NCBI GenBank assembly: GCA_002364005.1 | Contig: DEXG01000007.1 | Location: 36,129 to 65,693, forward strand | Direction: 5' to 3' | From: Phycisphaerales bacterium UBA3190 | GTDB taxonomy: Bacteria; Planctomycetota; Phycisphaerae; Phycisphaerales; UBA1924 | DNA: 29,565 nt | Shown here: in pieces, positions 8,924-17,287 of the stretch | Layout of the letters: each line of letters opens with the position of its first letter | How positions within the stretch are numbered: position 1 is the stretch's first letter | Made by a program: the position numbers and the translations under genes | Notes under the pieces: model-generated | Seen by the model: the letters and a program-made list of their open reading frames with translations, nothing else | What the model was told of the DNA's origin: nothing | The model's database searches: none

Positions 8924-9618
8924 AACAAGTATGTTTGCTGCCATTGCTGTGTCTCGCGTCATTGGCGCAGGCCGACGATTTTTGCGTCGTGCCCAACGCG
9001 CCGATCCCGGACAACAACGCATCGGGCATCACGATCCCGATCGAGGTGGTGCTGGGGGCGGGCGAGGTGATCGATTCGATCGAAGTGAACCTCGATATCG
9101 CCCACCCGTGGGTCGGGGATCTGGTGATCTCGCTGCGGTCTCCCGATGGCACCACGGTCACACTGCTCGACCGCCCGGGTGTGCCCAGTGTTGGGTTTCC
9201 TGGCCCCTTCGGGTGCGGCGGGCGTGATCTGGACGCGGTGTTCAGCGACGGTGCGGGTGTGCTGGGCGAGGATGTGTGCTCGTTCGATGCCCAGCCGGTG
9301 ATTGCCGGTGCGGTCGTACCGACCCAGCCGCTCTCGGCGTTCGTCGGGCAGTCCGCGGCAGGGATGTGGGAACTGACGCTCTCGGACCGGTCGGCCTATG
9401 ACACGGGCGTGCTTCTCGAAGCGTGCCTGATCACGACCACCAGCAGCGTCTGCTCGCCCGATCTCAATGGTGATGGGATGCTCGATTTCTTTGATATCAG
9501 CGCGTTCCTGAGTGGTTTTACGGCGATGGACCCAGCCGCGGATTTCACGGGTGATGGGCAATATGACTTCTTTGATGTGAGCGCGTTTCTCGGGGCGTTC
9601 GGTGCGGGATGCCCCTGA
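8920..9618 (+). CDS. Secreted P-domain protein with C-terminal GC-type dockerin
   Basis: This 232-residue protein has a short signal peptide (about residues 1-17, ending SLAQA). Residues about 30-172 form a proprotein-convertase P-domain: IEVNLDIAHPWVGDLVISL, SPDGTTVTLLDRPG, and near the end GMWELTLSD with the LLEACLIT strand. P-domains are beta-sandwiches attached to subtilases and other exported enzymes; this one has no catalytic domain. The dockerin-like module starts at C178 and has two DFFD(I/V)SAFL loops and a terminal GCP. The ATG overlaps the hydrolase stop by 4 nt with gcgaggg upstream, indicating coupled translation. It may act as a binding or anchoring partner of the hydrolase (inference). 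Confidence 0.85.
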   Translation: MKQVCLLPLLCLASLAQADDFCVVPNAPIPDNNASGITIPIEVVLGAGEVIDSIEVNLDIAHPWVGDLVISLRSPDGTTVTLLDRPGVPSVGFPGPFGCGGRDLDAVFSDGAGVLGEDVCSFDAQPVIAGAVVPTQPLSAFVGQSAAGMWELTLSDRSAYDTGVLLEACLITTTSSVCSPDLNGDGMLDFFDISAFLSGFTAMDPAADFTGDGQYDFFDVSAFLGAFGAGCP

Positions 9619-9677
9619 GCCACATCAGAACCGTTGATATCGGGCAGGAATGGGCATTCAGAATCGTTGAAACGCTG

Positions 9678-9706
9678 TTGAACCGATGCGCGGGATCCGT
9701 TACGGT
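9678..9706 (+). promoter_or_regulatory. Candidate promoter of the metalloprotease gene
   Basis: TTGAAC (9678-9683), a 17-nt spacer, TACGGT (9701-9706). The -35 is good and the -10 is poor at its fourth and fifth positions. The predicted 5' UTR is about 165 nt and ends with a good ggagg ribosome site at 9862-9866. Confidence 0.4.
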
Positions 9707-9876
9707 GGTGCTGCCGTATCTGTTACTCGGTATGGTGCCCTGTTCTGGGGTATCGGGTCCTCACCACATCGGTTTGTCCGCTCTCGATTGGTCTCGCGGG
9801 ATGTCGTCTGGTTCCAGCAGGCGTCTTGATCGATACCGGGGGAGCGCAGACCTGCTCAACTGGAGGTTGAACACGC

Positions 9877-12063
9877 ATGCTTCGTACGCACACTCTCAAA
9901 GCAGGCCTTGCCCTGTGCATCGCCGCGCTCAGCACGAGCGCTATAGCGCAGGTCGATACGCATCGTCTCAATGGCAACCGGATCGATATCGAGTCGGTCG
10001 ATCGGGTGCTCGTTGGTGAGCATGTCCGCATCGAGCGTTTCGATACGCCCAACGGGCAGTTCGATCTCGAGCTTGATCGTGTTGAGGTGCTCACGCCCGG
10101 TGCACGCCTGGAGCTTGGCACGGCCGATGGCATTGTTGATCTGCCTCGTCCCGAGGTGGTCGTGCTTCGCGGCATCGTCGCCGGCGACGCTGATTCAATC
10201 GCCTACATCGCGTTCTCACCATACGGAACCAACGGCTTCATCCGTCAGAATGATGAGCTGATCTCGATCTCGACCGGGCCCTACGCGCAGGGGATCGAAC
10301 TTGATGCCGCGCTCAAGACCGCGTACATGGCGGACCTGGTTGATCCTGACAACGGTCCGGTCAGCGCGTGCGGATACACCAACGGCGATGTCCAGCTTGA
10401 GCCCATGGGGCTCCCGGAGCAGGCGGTCCAAACAACCCCACGCGGCGGGGCAACCTGCCGCATCGCGGGCATCGCGATCGAGACCGATTACGAGTACACC
10501 GAGCGTTTGTTCAATGGCAACACCAACGCATCGGCGGCGTATGTCATCTCGCTGATGGGCGCGATCTCGGAAATCTATGAACGCGATGTGAATACCCGAC
10601 TGGCGGTCCCGTACCTGCGTGTATGGGAATCGGACACGGATCCATACGACGCCAACACGGGCGATCCGCTCGATCAGGTGCTGAATCATTGGAATGGAAA
10701 CATGACCGATGTCGACCGCACCGTGACTCACTTCTTCACCGGGCGTCAGAACACTTCATACGGCGGGGTCGCATATGTCGGCGTGCTCTGCAACATGGAG
10801 TACGGCTACGGCGTCTCGGCGCACCTCAGCGGCTCCTTCCCCTACCCGCTTGTTGATCACAACGGTGGCAACTGGGATGTCGTGGTCGCGGCGCACGAAC
10901 TGGGGCACAACTTCGGCACCGGCCACACCCACAGCTACACGCCTCCGATCGATGGTTGTGGCAACGGCGATTGCTCCGACCCCTACGGCGGCACGATCAT
11001 GTCGTACTGCCATAGCTGCTCGGGCGGGCTGACCAACACCGTGCTCAGCTTTCACGACCGCGTGAAGACCACGATCGTCAACTTCATGGACTCTTCGGGC
11101 TGCAACCTGATCGGTGAGGGTGTCTCAGCCGCGGACGACATCGTGGAAACCCTGCAGGACAACGCGCTCGATATCGACGCGTTGGGCAACGACGCTTCAC
11201 AGTCGTGCGATCCCTTCATGCTCGACTCGTTCGAATCCACCACCCTTGCGGGCGGCAGCGTTGAGCTGCTCGCTGGCCAGGGCACGAGCGGTCAGGATAT
11301 GTTCCGCTACACCCCGCCCGCGGGATACTCGGGGAACGATGCGTTCAGCTACACCATCATCGGTGACTCGGGTTCGTCGACGGCGAATGTGAACATCGAT
11401 GTGCGTCAGCTTCGGGCCGCGGACGATCGCCTCAACCCGATCGATGGCCTGAGCGTCGATTTCTACGAGCTTTCCAACCCATCGGCACTGCCCGACTTCG
11501 ATGCGATGACGCCGTATATGAGTGATGTTGTCACCAGCGTGGACTTCGGTTCAACCGGCGGTGAGTTTATGAACTCAGGACGCTCCGATGAGATCGGGGC
11601 GGTTTTCAAGGGCTATGTCTGGGCGTTGATCGACGGCGTGTACACCTTCACCACCGAGTCGGACGATGGCTCGGCGCTCTACATCGGTGACGAGCGGGTC
11701 GTTGATAACGACGGCCTCCACGGCATGGTCAAGCGCTCCGGGTCGATCCCGCTGAGTGCCGGCTGGCATGCGCTGCGGATCGAGTTCTTCGAGAACGGCG
11801 GCGGCGCGGGGGTCATCTCGACCATCGCCGGCCCCGGTATGCCCGAGCAGAACCTGACCGGGCTGCTTCTGTCGCATGAATCGAGCGCCCAGTGCTCCGT
11901 GGCGGACTTTGATCTCGATGGTGATCTCGACTTCTTCGATGTCGCGGCGTTCATCGAGGCGTACAACACGCAGAGCGATGATGCCGACCTCAACGGCGAT
12001 GGTGAGCTGAACTTCTTCGATATCAGCGACTTCGTTGTTGCGTACGAAACGGGTTGCCCCTGA
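9877..12063 (+). CDS. Secreted M12B/reprolysin-like zinc metalloprotease with PA14 and dockerin domains
   Basis: This 728-residue protein has a signal peptide (to about residue 24, ending SAIAQ), then a propeptide-like region. The metzincin domain has the zinc site HELGHNFGTGH (H340, E341, H344, H350) and a Met-turn at M375 in TIMSYC. Next is a cadherin/Ig-like beta domain (about 420-515, YSGNDAFSYTI), then a PA14-like domain (about 525-660, with YTFTTESDDGSALYIG and WHALRIEFFENGG). The dockerin-like module runs from C673 to the terminal GCP. Its first loop has one extra residue before the Asp (CSVADF). It is probably exported to cut proteins at or beyond the cell surface. Confidence 0.92.
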   Translation: MLRTHTLKAGLALCIAALSTSAIAQVDTHRLNGNRIDIESVDRVLVGEHVRIERFDTPNGQFDLELDRVEVLTPGARLELGTADGIVDLPRPEVVVLRGIVAGDADSIAYIAFSPYGTNGFIRQNDELISISTGPYAQGIELDAALKTAYMADLVDPDNGPVSACGYTNGDVQLEPMGLPEQAVQTTPRGGATCRIAGIAIETDYEYTERLFNGNTNASAAYVISLMGAISEIYERDVNTRLAVPYLRVWESDTDPYDANTGDPLDQVLNHWNGNMTDVDRTVTHFFTGRQNTSYGGVAYVGVLCNMEYGYGVSAHLSGSFPYPLVDHNGGNWDVVVAAHELGHNFGTGHTHSYTPPIDGCGNGDCSDPYGGTIMSYCHSCSGGLTNTVLSFHDRVKTTIVNFMDSSGCNLIGEGVSAADDIVETLQDNALDIDALGNDASQSCDPFMLDSFESTTLAGGSVELLAGQGTSGQDMFRYTPPAGYSGNDAFSYTIIGDSGSSTANVNIDVRQLRAADDRLNPIDGLSVDFYELSNPSALPDFDAMTPYMSDVVTSVDFGSTGGEFMNSGRSDEIGAVFKGYVWALIDGVYTFTTESDDGSALYIGDERVVDNDGLHGMVKRSGSIPLSAGWHALRIEFFENGGGAGVISTIAGPGMPEQNLTGLLLSHESSAQCSVADFDLDGDLDFFDVAAFIEAYNTQSDDADLNGDGELNFFDISDFVVAYETGCP

Positions 12064-12096
12064 TCCACGCTCCTGATTTGTCCATGCAGATCCTTC

Positions 12097-12124
12097 AAGC
12101 CGGCCTCGTGCCGGCTTTTCTTTT
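12097..12124 (+). terminator. Intrinsic terminator of the metalloprotease gene
   Basis: An 8-bp perfect stem aagccggc (12097-12104)/gccggctt (12110-12117) with loop ctcgt, followed by ttcttttg. It lies about 35 nt after the stop codon. Confidence 0.85.
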
Positions 12125-12163
12125 GCTGGTTGGGTTGGTTGGGGCCGATCTGGAAAAACACGC

Positions 12164-12192
12164 TTTGCGTTCCAAAAACGGGCTGGTACACT
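12164..12192 (+). promoter_or_regulatory. Candidate promoter of the FG-GAP protein gene
   Basis: TTTGCG (12164-12169), a 17-nt spacer, TACACT (12187-12192) preceded by TGG. It would start transcription near 12199 and give a leader of about 36 nt containing caggagag. Confidence 0.55.
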
Positions 12193-12234
12193 CGGTGCAG
12201 GCCGGGCTGCACCGGTCAATCAGGAGAGAAGTTC

Positions 12235-13644
12235 ATGCGCACACATGCCATCCGTATCGCTGCACTCTTGCTCGCGTCATCCGCGCAGGCCCAGCAGTCG
12301 AGTTATTACGAAATCTCAAAGGACGGGCACCTCTTTGCCGTCAACCTGGCCGAGGCCCCAACCGGGCAGCGGGGGGTTGGTGTCCCGTTCAACGCCAAGC
12401 CGGACCAGAGCGTGGAACTCCGGCGTCAGATCGGCGGGTTGAAGGTTGTCGACATCGATGGCGATGGCAACAACGACATCGTTGCCGTCTGCTACATCTC
12501 CAACTCCTTCCCGCCCTACGACAACGCGCAGGACATGATCTTCTTCGGCAACGGCGCGGGCATCAACCTCACACCGGGCTGGCTCAGCAACGAAGACACC
12601 CACACCGGCGATGTGCAGGTGGGGGATCTCGATGGCGATGATCGGCCGGACATCGTGACGATCCACGGCGGGCTGCGTCGCGACAGCGTGCGTGCCTATT
12701 TCAACACCGGTGCGGGCATGTCCACTGCCCCCGGGTACACCAGCAACACCGCGCGCACGATGTGGGGCACCGCGGGCGTGCTGGCCGACATGGATCAGGA
12801 CGGCGACCTGGATCTGGTCACCACCAACCAGGGCGTCTCGCCCGACCCGTACCGGCCACTGCTGATGTTCGACAACCTCGGCACAACCCTGACGACCGGC
12901 AGCGTCTGGCAGTCGGACGATGAGGCCGTGCAGAATGGCCTTGATGCCCGGGATATCACGGGCGACGGCTACCCCGACCTGGCGGTCGCCAAGTGGGTCA
13001 ACTTCCACAGCGGGCTGTACACCAACACGACCGGCACACCCAACACCCTGCCCGCCGACGCGGTTTCGTCTGACGATTCCGATCGTGGCGCGTTGTTCTG
13101 CGATCTCGATAACGATGGCGTGAGCGAGATCGCCTTCGGCGGCGACCCCTCGCGTGTGTATGACTACGCGGCGGGTTCATTCACCGAACGCTACGCGAGC
13201 AACCCGCCATTCGCTGGGCCTCAGGAGATCGGCTTCTTCGATGTCGACGGCGATGGCGACGAGGACTTCATCGAGATCCACTTCAGCGATGGGCGGGGTC
13301 ACATCTACCTCAACCGGAACGGGACCCTCGATACCGAGCCGACCTGGACCTACGACGCGTCCGAGGTCGGTACGGCGTTGGCCTTTGGCGATCTCAACAA
13401 CGACGGGCGTGACGATCTTGTGCTGGGCTACTCGGGTGATACATGCATTCGTGTGTTCTTCGCGCAGGCCCAGCCATGCCCGGCGGATCTGACGGGTGAC
13501 GGTGCGCTGGACTTCTTTGATATCAGCGCCTTCATCAACGCCTTTGCGTCGATGGATCCAGTGGCGGACTTTGACGGAAACGGCAGCTTCGATTTCTTCG
13601 ATGTCAGCGGCTTCGTGAACGCGTTCAACGCCGGCTGTCCCTGA
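12235..13644 (+). CDS. Secreted FG-GAP/VCBS beta-propeller protein with GC-type dockerin
   Basis: This 469-residue protein has a signal peptide (about residues 1-20, ending SSAQA). It then shows at least seven calcium-binding loops of the integrin-alpha/FG-GAP type at regular spacing: DIDGDGNNDIV, DLDGDDRPDIV, DMDQDGDLDLV, DITGDGYPDLA, DLDNDGVSEIA, DVDGDGDEDFI and DLNNDGRDDLV. Together they should form a seven-bladed propeller. The dockerin-like module begins at C415 and ends GCP. The start at 12235 is favoured by the signal peptide and the cagga ribosome site; in-frame sequence back to 12130 lies before the promoter. No catalytic motif is visible; adhesion or ligand binding is the likely role. 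Confidence 0.9.
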   Translation: MRTHAIRIAALLLASSAQAQQSSYYEISKDGHLFAVNLAEAPTGQRGVGVPFNAKPDQSVELRRQIGGLKVVDIDGDGNNDIVAVCYISNSFPPYDNAQDMIFFGNGAGINLTPGWLSNEDTHTGDVQVGDLDGDDRPDIVTIHGGLRRDSVRAYFNTGAGMSTAPGYTSNTARTMWGTAGVLADMDQDGDLDLVTTNQGVSPDPYRPLLMFDNLGTTLTTGSVWQSDDEAVQNGLDARDITGDGYPDLAVAKWVNFHSGLYTNTTGTPNTLPADAVSSDDSDRGALFCDLDNDGVSEIAFGGDPSRVYDYAAGSFTERYASNPPFAGPQEIGFFDVDGDGDEDFIEIHFSDGRGHIYLNRNGTLDTEPTWTYDASEVGTALAFGDLNNDGRDDLVLGYSGDTCIRVFFAQAQPCPADLTGDGALDFFDISAFINAFASMDPVADFDGNGSFDFFDVSGFVNAFNAGCP

Positions 13645-13700
13645 GCCGGGGCATACAGGGTCGGATTCCGGGCTGCGGTTTGAGCTGATAAATTGCGCTT

Positions 13701-13728
13701 GGCGCGAGCGCATCTTGTGGTATGCTGG
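13701..13728 (+). promoter_or_regulatory. Candidate promoter of the subtilase gene
   Basis: TTGGCG (13701-13706), a 16-nt spacer, TATGCT (13723-13728) preceded by TGG. The predicted leader is about 90 nt. Confidence 0.5.
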
Positions 13729-13825
13729 AAGAACCGCCGGGTTCCCGGTGTTTGTTCGGGCACGCCCACGGGTTGTGTTCTGTGCCCGTGTATCGAGTTG
13801 AAACAAGTTCAATCCGGAGACCACC

Positions 13826-15604
13826 ATGATCGATCGTTCATTGACCACGCTTATCTTGTCCATCGCTGCGCCTGCCTTCGCAGCTCCGGTTCAGGCACCC
13901 GCGATCGATCAGGAACTGGCCTTGGCTCTGGGTGGCCGGGCGGTTGTGCCGGTGCAGGTCGAGGCTTCAATCCCGTACTTTGACCAGCGCGTCAAGCTTG
14001 GGGCGCTGCCATCGATGATCGCGGTGCAGATGGAGCCCGCCCAGGAGGGTGAAGCACGCCGAACCGTTCGCGCGTTGCTGGACGCGTCTGGCTTGGCCCA
14101 GGCGACGGTTCAGCCCAGCAGCATCCCGGGCTGGTCGTACATCGTGCTGCCTGAACAGGGCGCAACGATCCAAGATGCCCGCCTTGCGGTGGCGCAGCTC
14201 AGCGCGGACGACGGCGTATCGGTCTCGTCGCTGGCCTACCTCGGTGATGGCGGGCTGCCGGTGATCCCGACCCGTGATCTGCTCATCTCGTTTGCCCCGG
14301 GCAGCAGCCCCGCCCAGCAAAGCGCGGTGCTCAAGCAGTACGGCGCAACCATCATCGAGCATGACGCTGGTGGAATCCCCGGCGTCATCCGGGCGCAGGT
14401 CAACGCACGCACCGGCGATGCCATCCTGCGTACGGCGCTCTCGATCAACGACGAGCCATCGGTTGACTGGGCCCAGAGCGACCACATCTACTGGGCCAAG
14501 CGGGCAGGTTCGCCCAACGATCCCCTCTTTTCCCAGCAGTGGGCGCTCGAGCAGCCCAACGACATGGACATGGACGCGTTGGAAGCGTGGGCCGTGACGA
14601 GCGGGGATGCGGCGGTCCGCGTTGTTGTGCTCGATAGCGGGATCCAGCAGAACCACCCGGACCTGAACCAAGCACCGGGCCAGACCTTTGTGGATGGCGG
14701 GGGCGATGGGAACCCGGGCAACGAGTGCGATAACCACGGCACCGCCGTGGCGGGCTGCATCGCCGCGGTCATGGACAACGGGCTGGGTGTCGCGGGGATC
14801 GCGCCCAATGTGCAGGTCCAGGCGGGCAAGATCTTCAACGAGATCAGTTTCTTTGGTTTGTGCCTGCCGTTCCTCGAGTCTCAGGATTCTTGGACGGCCG
14901 CGGGGATCAACTGGGCGGCCAGCAGCGGCGCACTGGTCACCAACTCTTCATGGGGTGGCGGGAGCCCGACGGCGGCGATCACCACCGCGTTCGATTCGAC
15001 GCGCGATATGGGCGTCATTCACTTCGGTGCAGCGGGGAACGACGGGACCGGAACCGTTGGCTTCCCGGCCAGTCTCGATTCTGTCAACTCGGTCTCCGCG
15101 CTTGACAGCAATGGCAACCTGGCAAGCTTCAGCACCTATGGCCCGGGGCTCTTCATCAGCGCGCCCGGGGCAGCGGTTCTCACCACCGATCGGACGGGTG
15201 ACGACGGGTATGGCGGGACCGATTACACCACCATTGATGGCACGAGCTTCGCGTCGCCTTATTCCGCCGGTGTCGCGGCTCTGGTGCTCTCGGTTGATTC
15301 ATCGTTGTCTCCTACAGAGGTCGAAGACATTCTCTCCCAGACCAGTGTCGATCTTGGCAGCGCCGGGTATGACACCAGCTTCGGCTGGGGCTTCATCAAT
15401 GCGGGCGCGGCAGTGAATCTGGCGGCTGGCGCGGGTTGTGCGCCCGACCTCACTGGCGATGGCACGCTCGATTTCTTCGATATCAGCGCCTTCATCAACG
15501 CGTTCGCGGCGATGGACCCTGTGGCTGATTTCGATGGGAATGGCAGCTTCGATTTCTTCGATGTGAGCGGGTTTATCAACGCTTTCAGCGCCGGTTGCCC
15601 ATAA
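13826..15604 (+). CDS. Secreted subtilisin-like S8 serine protease with GC-type dockerin
   Basis: This 592-residue protein has a signal peptide (about residues 1-19), a propeptide region to about 225, and a complete S8 catalytic domain. The triad is D270 in VVLDSGIQ, H304 in DNHGTAVAG, and S474 in GTSFASPYSAG. The oxyanion Asn is probably in GAAGNDGTG. The dockerin-like module starts at C538 and ends GCP; it is almost identical to that of the preceding FG-GAP protein. The ATG follows a ccggaga ribosome site. It is likely an exported protease held at the surface or in a complex through the dockerin (inference). Confidence 0.94.
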   Translation: MIDRSLTTLILSIAAPAFAAPVQAPAIDQELALALGGRAVVPVQVEASIPYFDQRVKLGALPSMIAVQMEPAQEGEARRTVRALLDASGLAQATVQPSSIPGWSYIVLPEQGATIQDARLAVAQLSADDGVSVSSLAYLGDGGLPVIPTRDLLISFAPGSSPAQQSAVLKQYGATIIEHDAGGIPGVIRAQVNARTGDAILRTALSINDEPSVDWAQSDHIYWAKRAGSPNDPLFSQQWALEQPNDMDMDALEAWAVTSGDAAVRVVVLDSGIQQNHPDLNQAPGQTFVDGGGDGNPGNECDNHGTAVAGCIAAVMDNGLGVAGIAPNVQVQAGKIFNEISFFGLCLPFLESQDSWTAAGINWAASSGALVTNSSWGGGSPTAAITTAFDSTRDMGVIHFGAAGNDGTGTVGFPASLDSVNSVSALDSNGNLASFSTYGPGLFISAPGAAVLTTDRTGDDGYGGTDYTTIDGTSFASPYSAGVAALVLSVDSSLSPTEVEDILSQTSVDLGSAGYDTSFGWGFINAGAAVNLAAGAGCAPDLTGDGTLDFFDISAFINAFAAMDPVADFDGNGSFDFFDVSGFINAFSAGCP

Positions 15605-15779
15605 AAGTTTGAAAAAGCCCGTATGAGGGGGGTTTTCCCTCTATCCAGCTGTCACAATTTACGGTAGATTCTTGCAGCCGCGCGATCGTTTCACAGGAGG
15701 GGCGATGCAGTTGATGCGTCAGCGTGCGGCAACCCAATGCGTCGTTCTGACGCGCCTTTGTATTCAGTAGGAGACACCC

Positions 15780-17120
15780 ATGAGATCACCAGCACGCACA
15801 TTTTCCCTTTTGATCGCCGCGGGCGCCGCAGCGAGCGCCGCCCAGGCCCAAGACTACTCCAACACGCTCGGCGTACCCGGCCTGACCGGCTCGTACACCG
15901 TCGGCTTTGAGATGTACGACGACGGCACGGGCCCCTCGATGTACACCACCGGTCAGTTCAGCATCCCCGGCGCGACCGGGGGCTCGAACATCGCCCGTTG
16001 GGACGGCAGCGCCTGGCAGCCCGTTGGTGGCGGCCTCATCGGCTCGTACTCCAACGCGATCAAGGCGTTCAACGGCGATCTCATCGCCGCGGGCTACTTT
16101 GACAGCGCCAACGGCGTCGCCGGCAGCGCCAAGCTCGCCCGCTGGGACGGCACCGAGTGGCACTCCATGGACGCCCAGTCCGAGATCTTCCTGAACTCGT
16201 TCTGGGACCTCGAGGTCTACGACGACGGCATGACCGGTGAGCAGCTCTACATCGCGGGTAACTACGGCGATCTCAACGGCAACACCGCCCTCGACCACAT
16301 CGCCAAGTGGGACGGCACCACCTATTCAGAAGTCGGTGGAACCATCGGCGGCGCTGTGCCGCTGATCGTGCTCGACCTGCTCGCTTCGGATTTCAACGGC
16401 AGCAACCTGCTCTACGCGGGTGGTCGCTTCCTGACCATCGGCGGCGTCAGCGCCCTCAATGTCGCTGTCTGGGACGGCACCGCGTGGGATGACCTCGACG
16501 GCGGACTGTCTCGTACCTCGGGCTTCGCTCAGGTGCTGCACATGACCAGCTGGGACGACGGCTCAGGCCCCGCCCTGTATGTTGGTGGCCGTTTTAACCT
16601 GGCAGCCGGCAACCCCATCTCGACCAACATCGCCAAGTGGGACGGCACCTCGTGGTCTTCGATGGGCAGTGGCTTTGATGCCGATGTCCACGAACTGGTC
16701 GCCTTTGATGACGGCTCGGGCGAGGCCCTCTACGCCCTGGGCAGCTTCAGCATGGTCGGCTCACGCCCCGCCGCGGGCATCGCCAAGTGGAACGGTTCGG
16801 ACTGGGAAGCCGTGGGCGACGGTGCCGACAACACCGTCTTTGGCGGCGGCGTCTTTGACTACGGCGAAGGCCCTGCCCTCGTCCTGGGTGGCAGCTTTAC
16901 CAACGCTGGTGGGATGAGCTCGAGCAAGGTCGGCGCGATCCTGGCAGCCGATACATGCCCTGCCGACATCAACGGCGATGGCAGTCTCGACTTCTTCGAT
17001 GTCAGCGCTTTCCTCGCCGCGTTCGCGGCCGAGGAGCCCGCGGCTGACTTCAACGGCGACGGGTCGTACGACTTCTTCGATGTGAGCGACTTCCTCGGTG
17101 CGTTCTCAGCAGGCTGCTGA
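15780..17120 (+). CDS. Secreted WDG-repeat propeller-like protein with dockerin
   Basis: This 446-residue protein has a signal peptide (about residues 1-23, ending SAAQAQ). It carries about six repeats with IA(R/K)WDGTxW followed by xxGxG and later ALYVGGxF, spaced roughly 50-60 residues apart, as expected for the blades of a beta-propeller. The family name is not certain (kelch-like or related). The dockerin-like module begins at C393 and ends in AGC without the final Pro seen in most others. The start is supported by aggag at 15769-15773. No catalytic residues are recognisable. A terminator follows. Confidence 0.85.
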   Translation: MRSPARTFSLLIAAGAAASAAQAQDYSNTLGVPGLTGSYTVGFEMYDDGTGPSMYTTGQFSIPGATGGSNIARWDGSAWQPVGGGLIGSYSNAIKAFNGDLIAAGYFDSANGVAGSAKLARWDGTEWHSMDAQSEIFLNSFWDLEVYDDGMTGEQLYIAGNYGDLNGNTALDHIAKWDGTTYSEVGGTIGGAVPLIVLDLLASDFNGSNLLYAGGRFLTIGGVSALNVAVWDGTAWDDLDGGLSRTSGFAQVLHMTSWDDGSGPALYVGGRFNLAAGNPISTNIAKWDGTSWSSMGSGFDADVHELVAFDDGSGEALYALGSFSMVGSRPAAGIAKWNGSDWEAVGDGADNTVFGGGVFDYGEGPALVLGGSFTNAGGMSSSKVGAILAADTCPADINGDGSLDFFDVSAFLAAFAAEEPAADFNGDGSYDFFDVSDFLGAFSAGC

Positions 17121-17164
17121 AGCTCGTAAGAGCCCAGTCATCCTTGCCAATCCATTTCCAAAGC

Positions 17165-17191
17165 ACACGCACGGGTTCGTGCGTGTTTTTT
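17165..17191 (+). terminator. Intrinsic terminator of the WDG-repeat gene
   Basis: A 9-bp perfect stem acacgcacg (17165-17173)/cgtgcgtgt (17178-17186), loop ggtt, followed by a run of Ts. It lies about 45 nt after the stop codon. Confidence 0.9.
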
Positions 17192-17287
17192 ATCGTCGTT
17201 CACGAAATACACGCCCAAGTTATCCGTTGAAGGGGTGTCGCGCTCGATCTACGAGTGTTCTTCTTGCACAGGCATACAGGTACAAAG

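Noticed and set aside
15633..15670. Promoter for the WDG-repeat gene and a terminator for the subtilase gene
   Set aside because: TAGATT at 15665-15670 has no acceptable -35, and the aaaagccc/ggggtttt pairing contains a mismatch in the middle, so neither was called.
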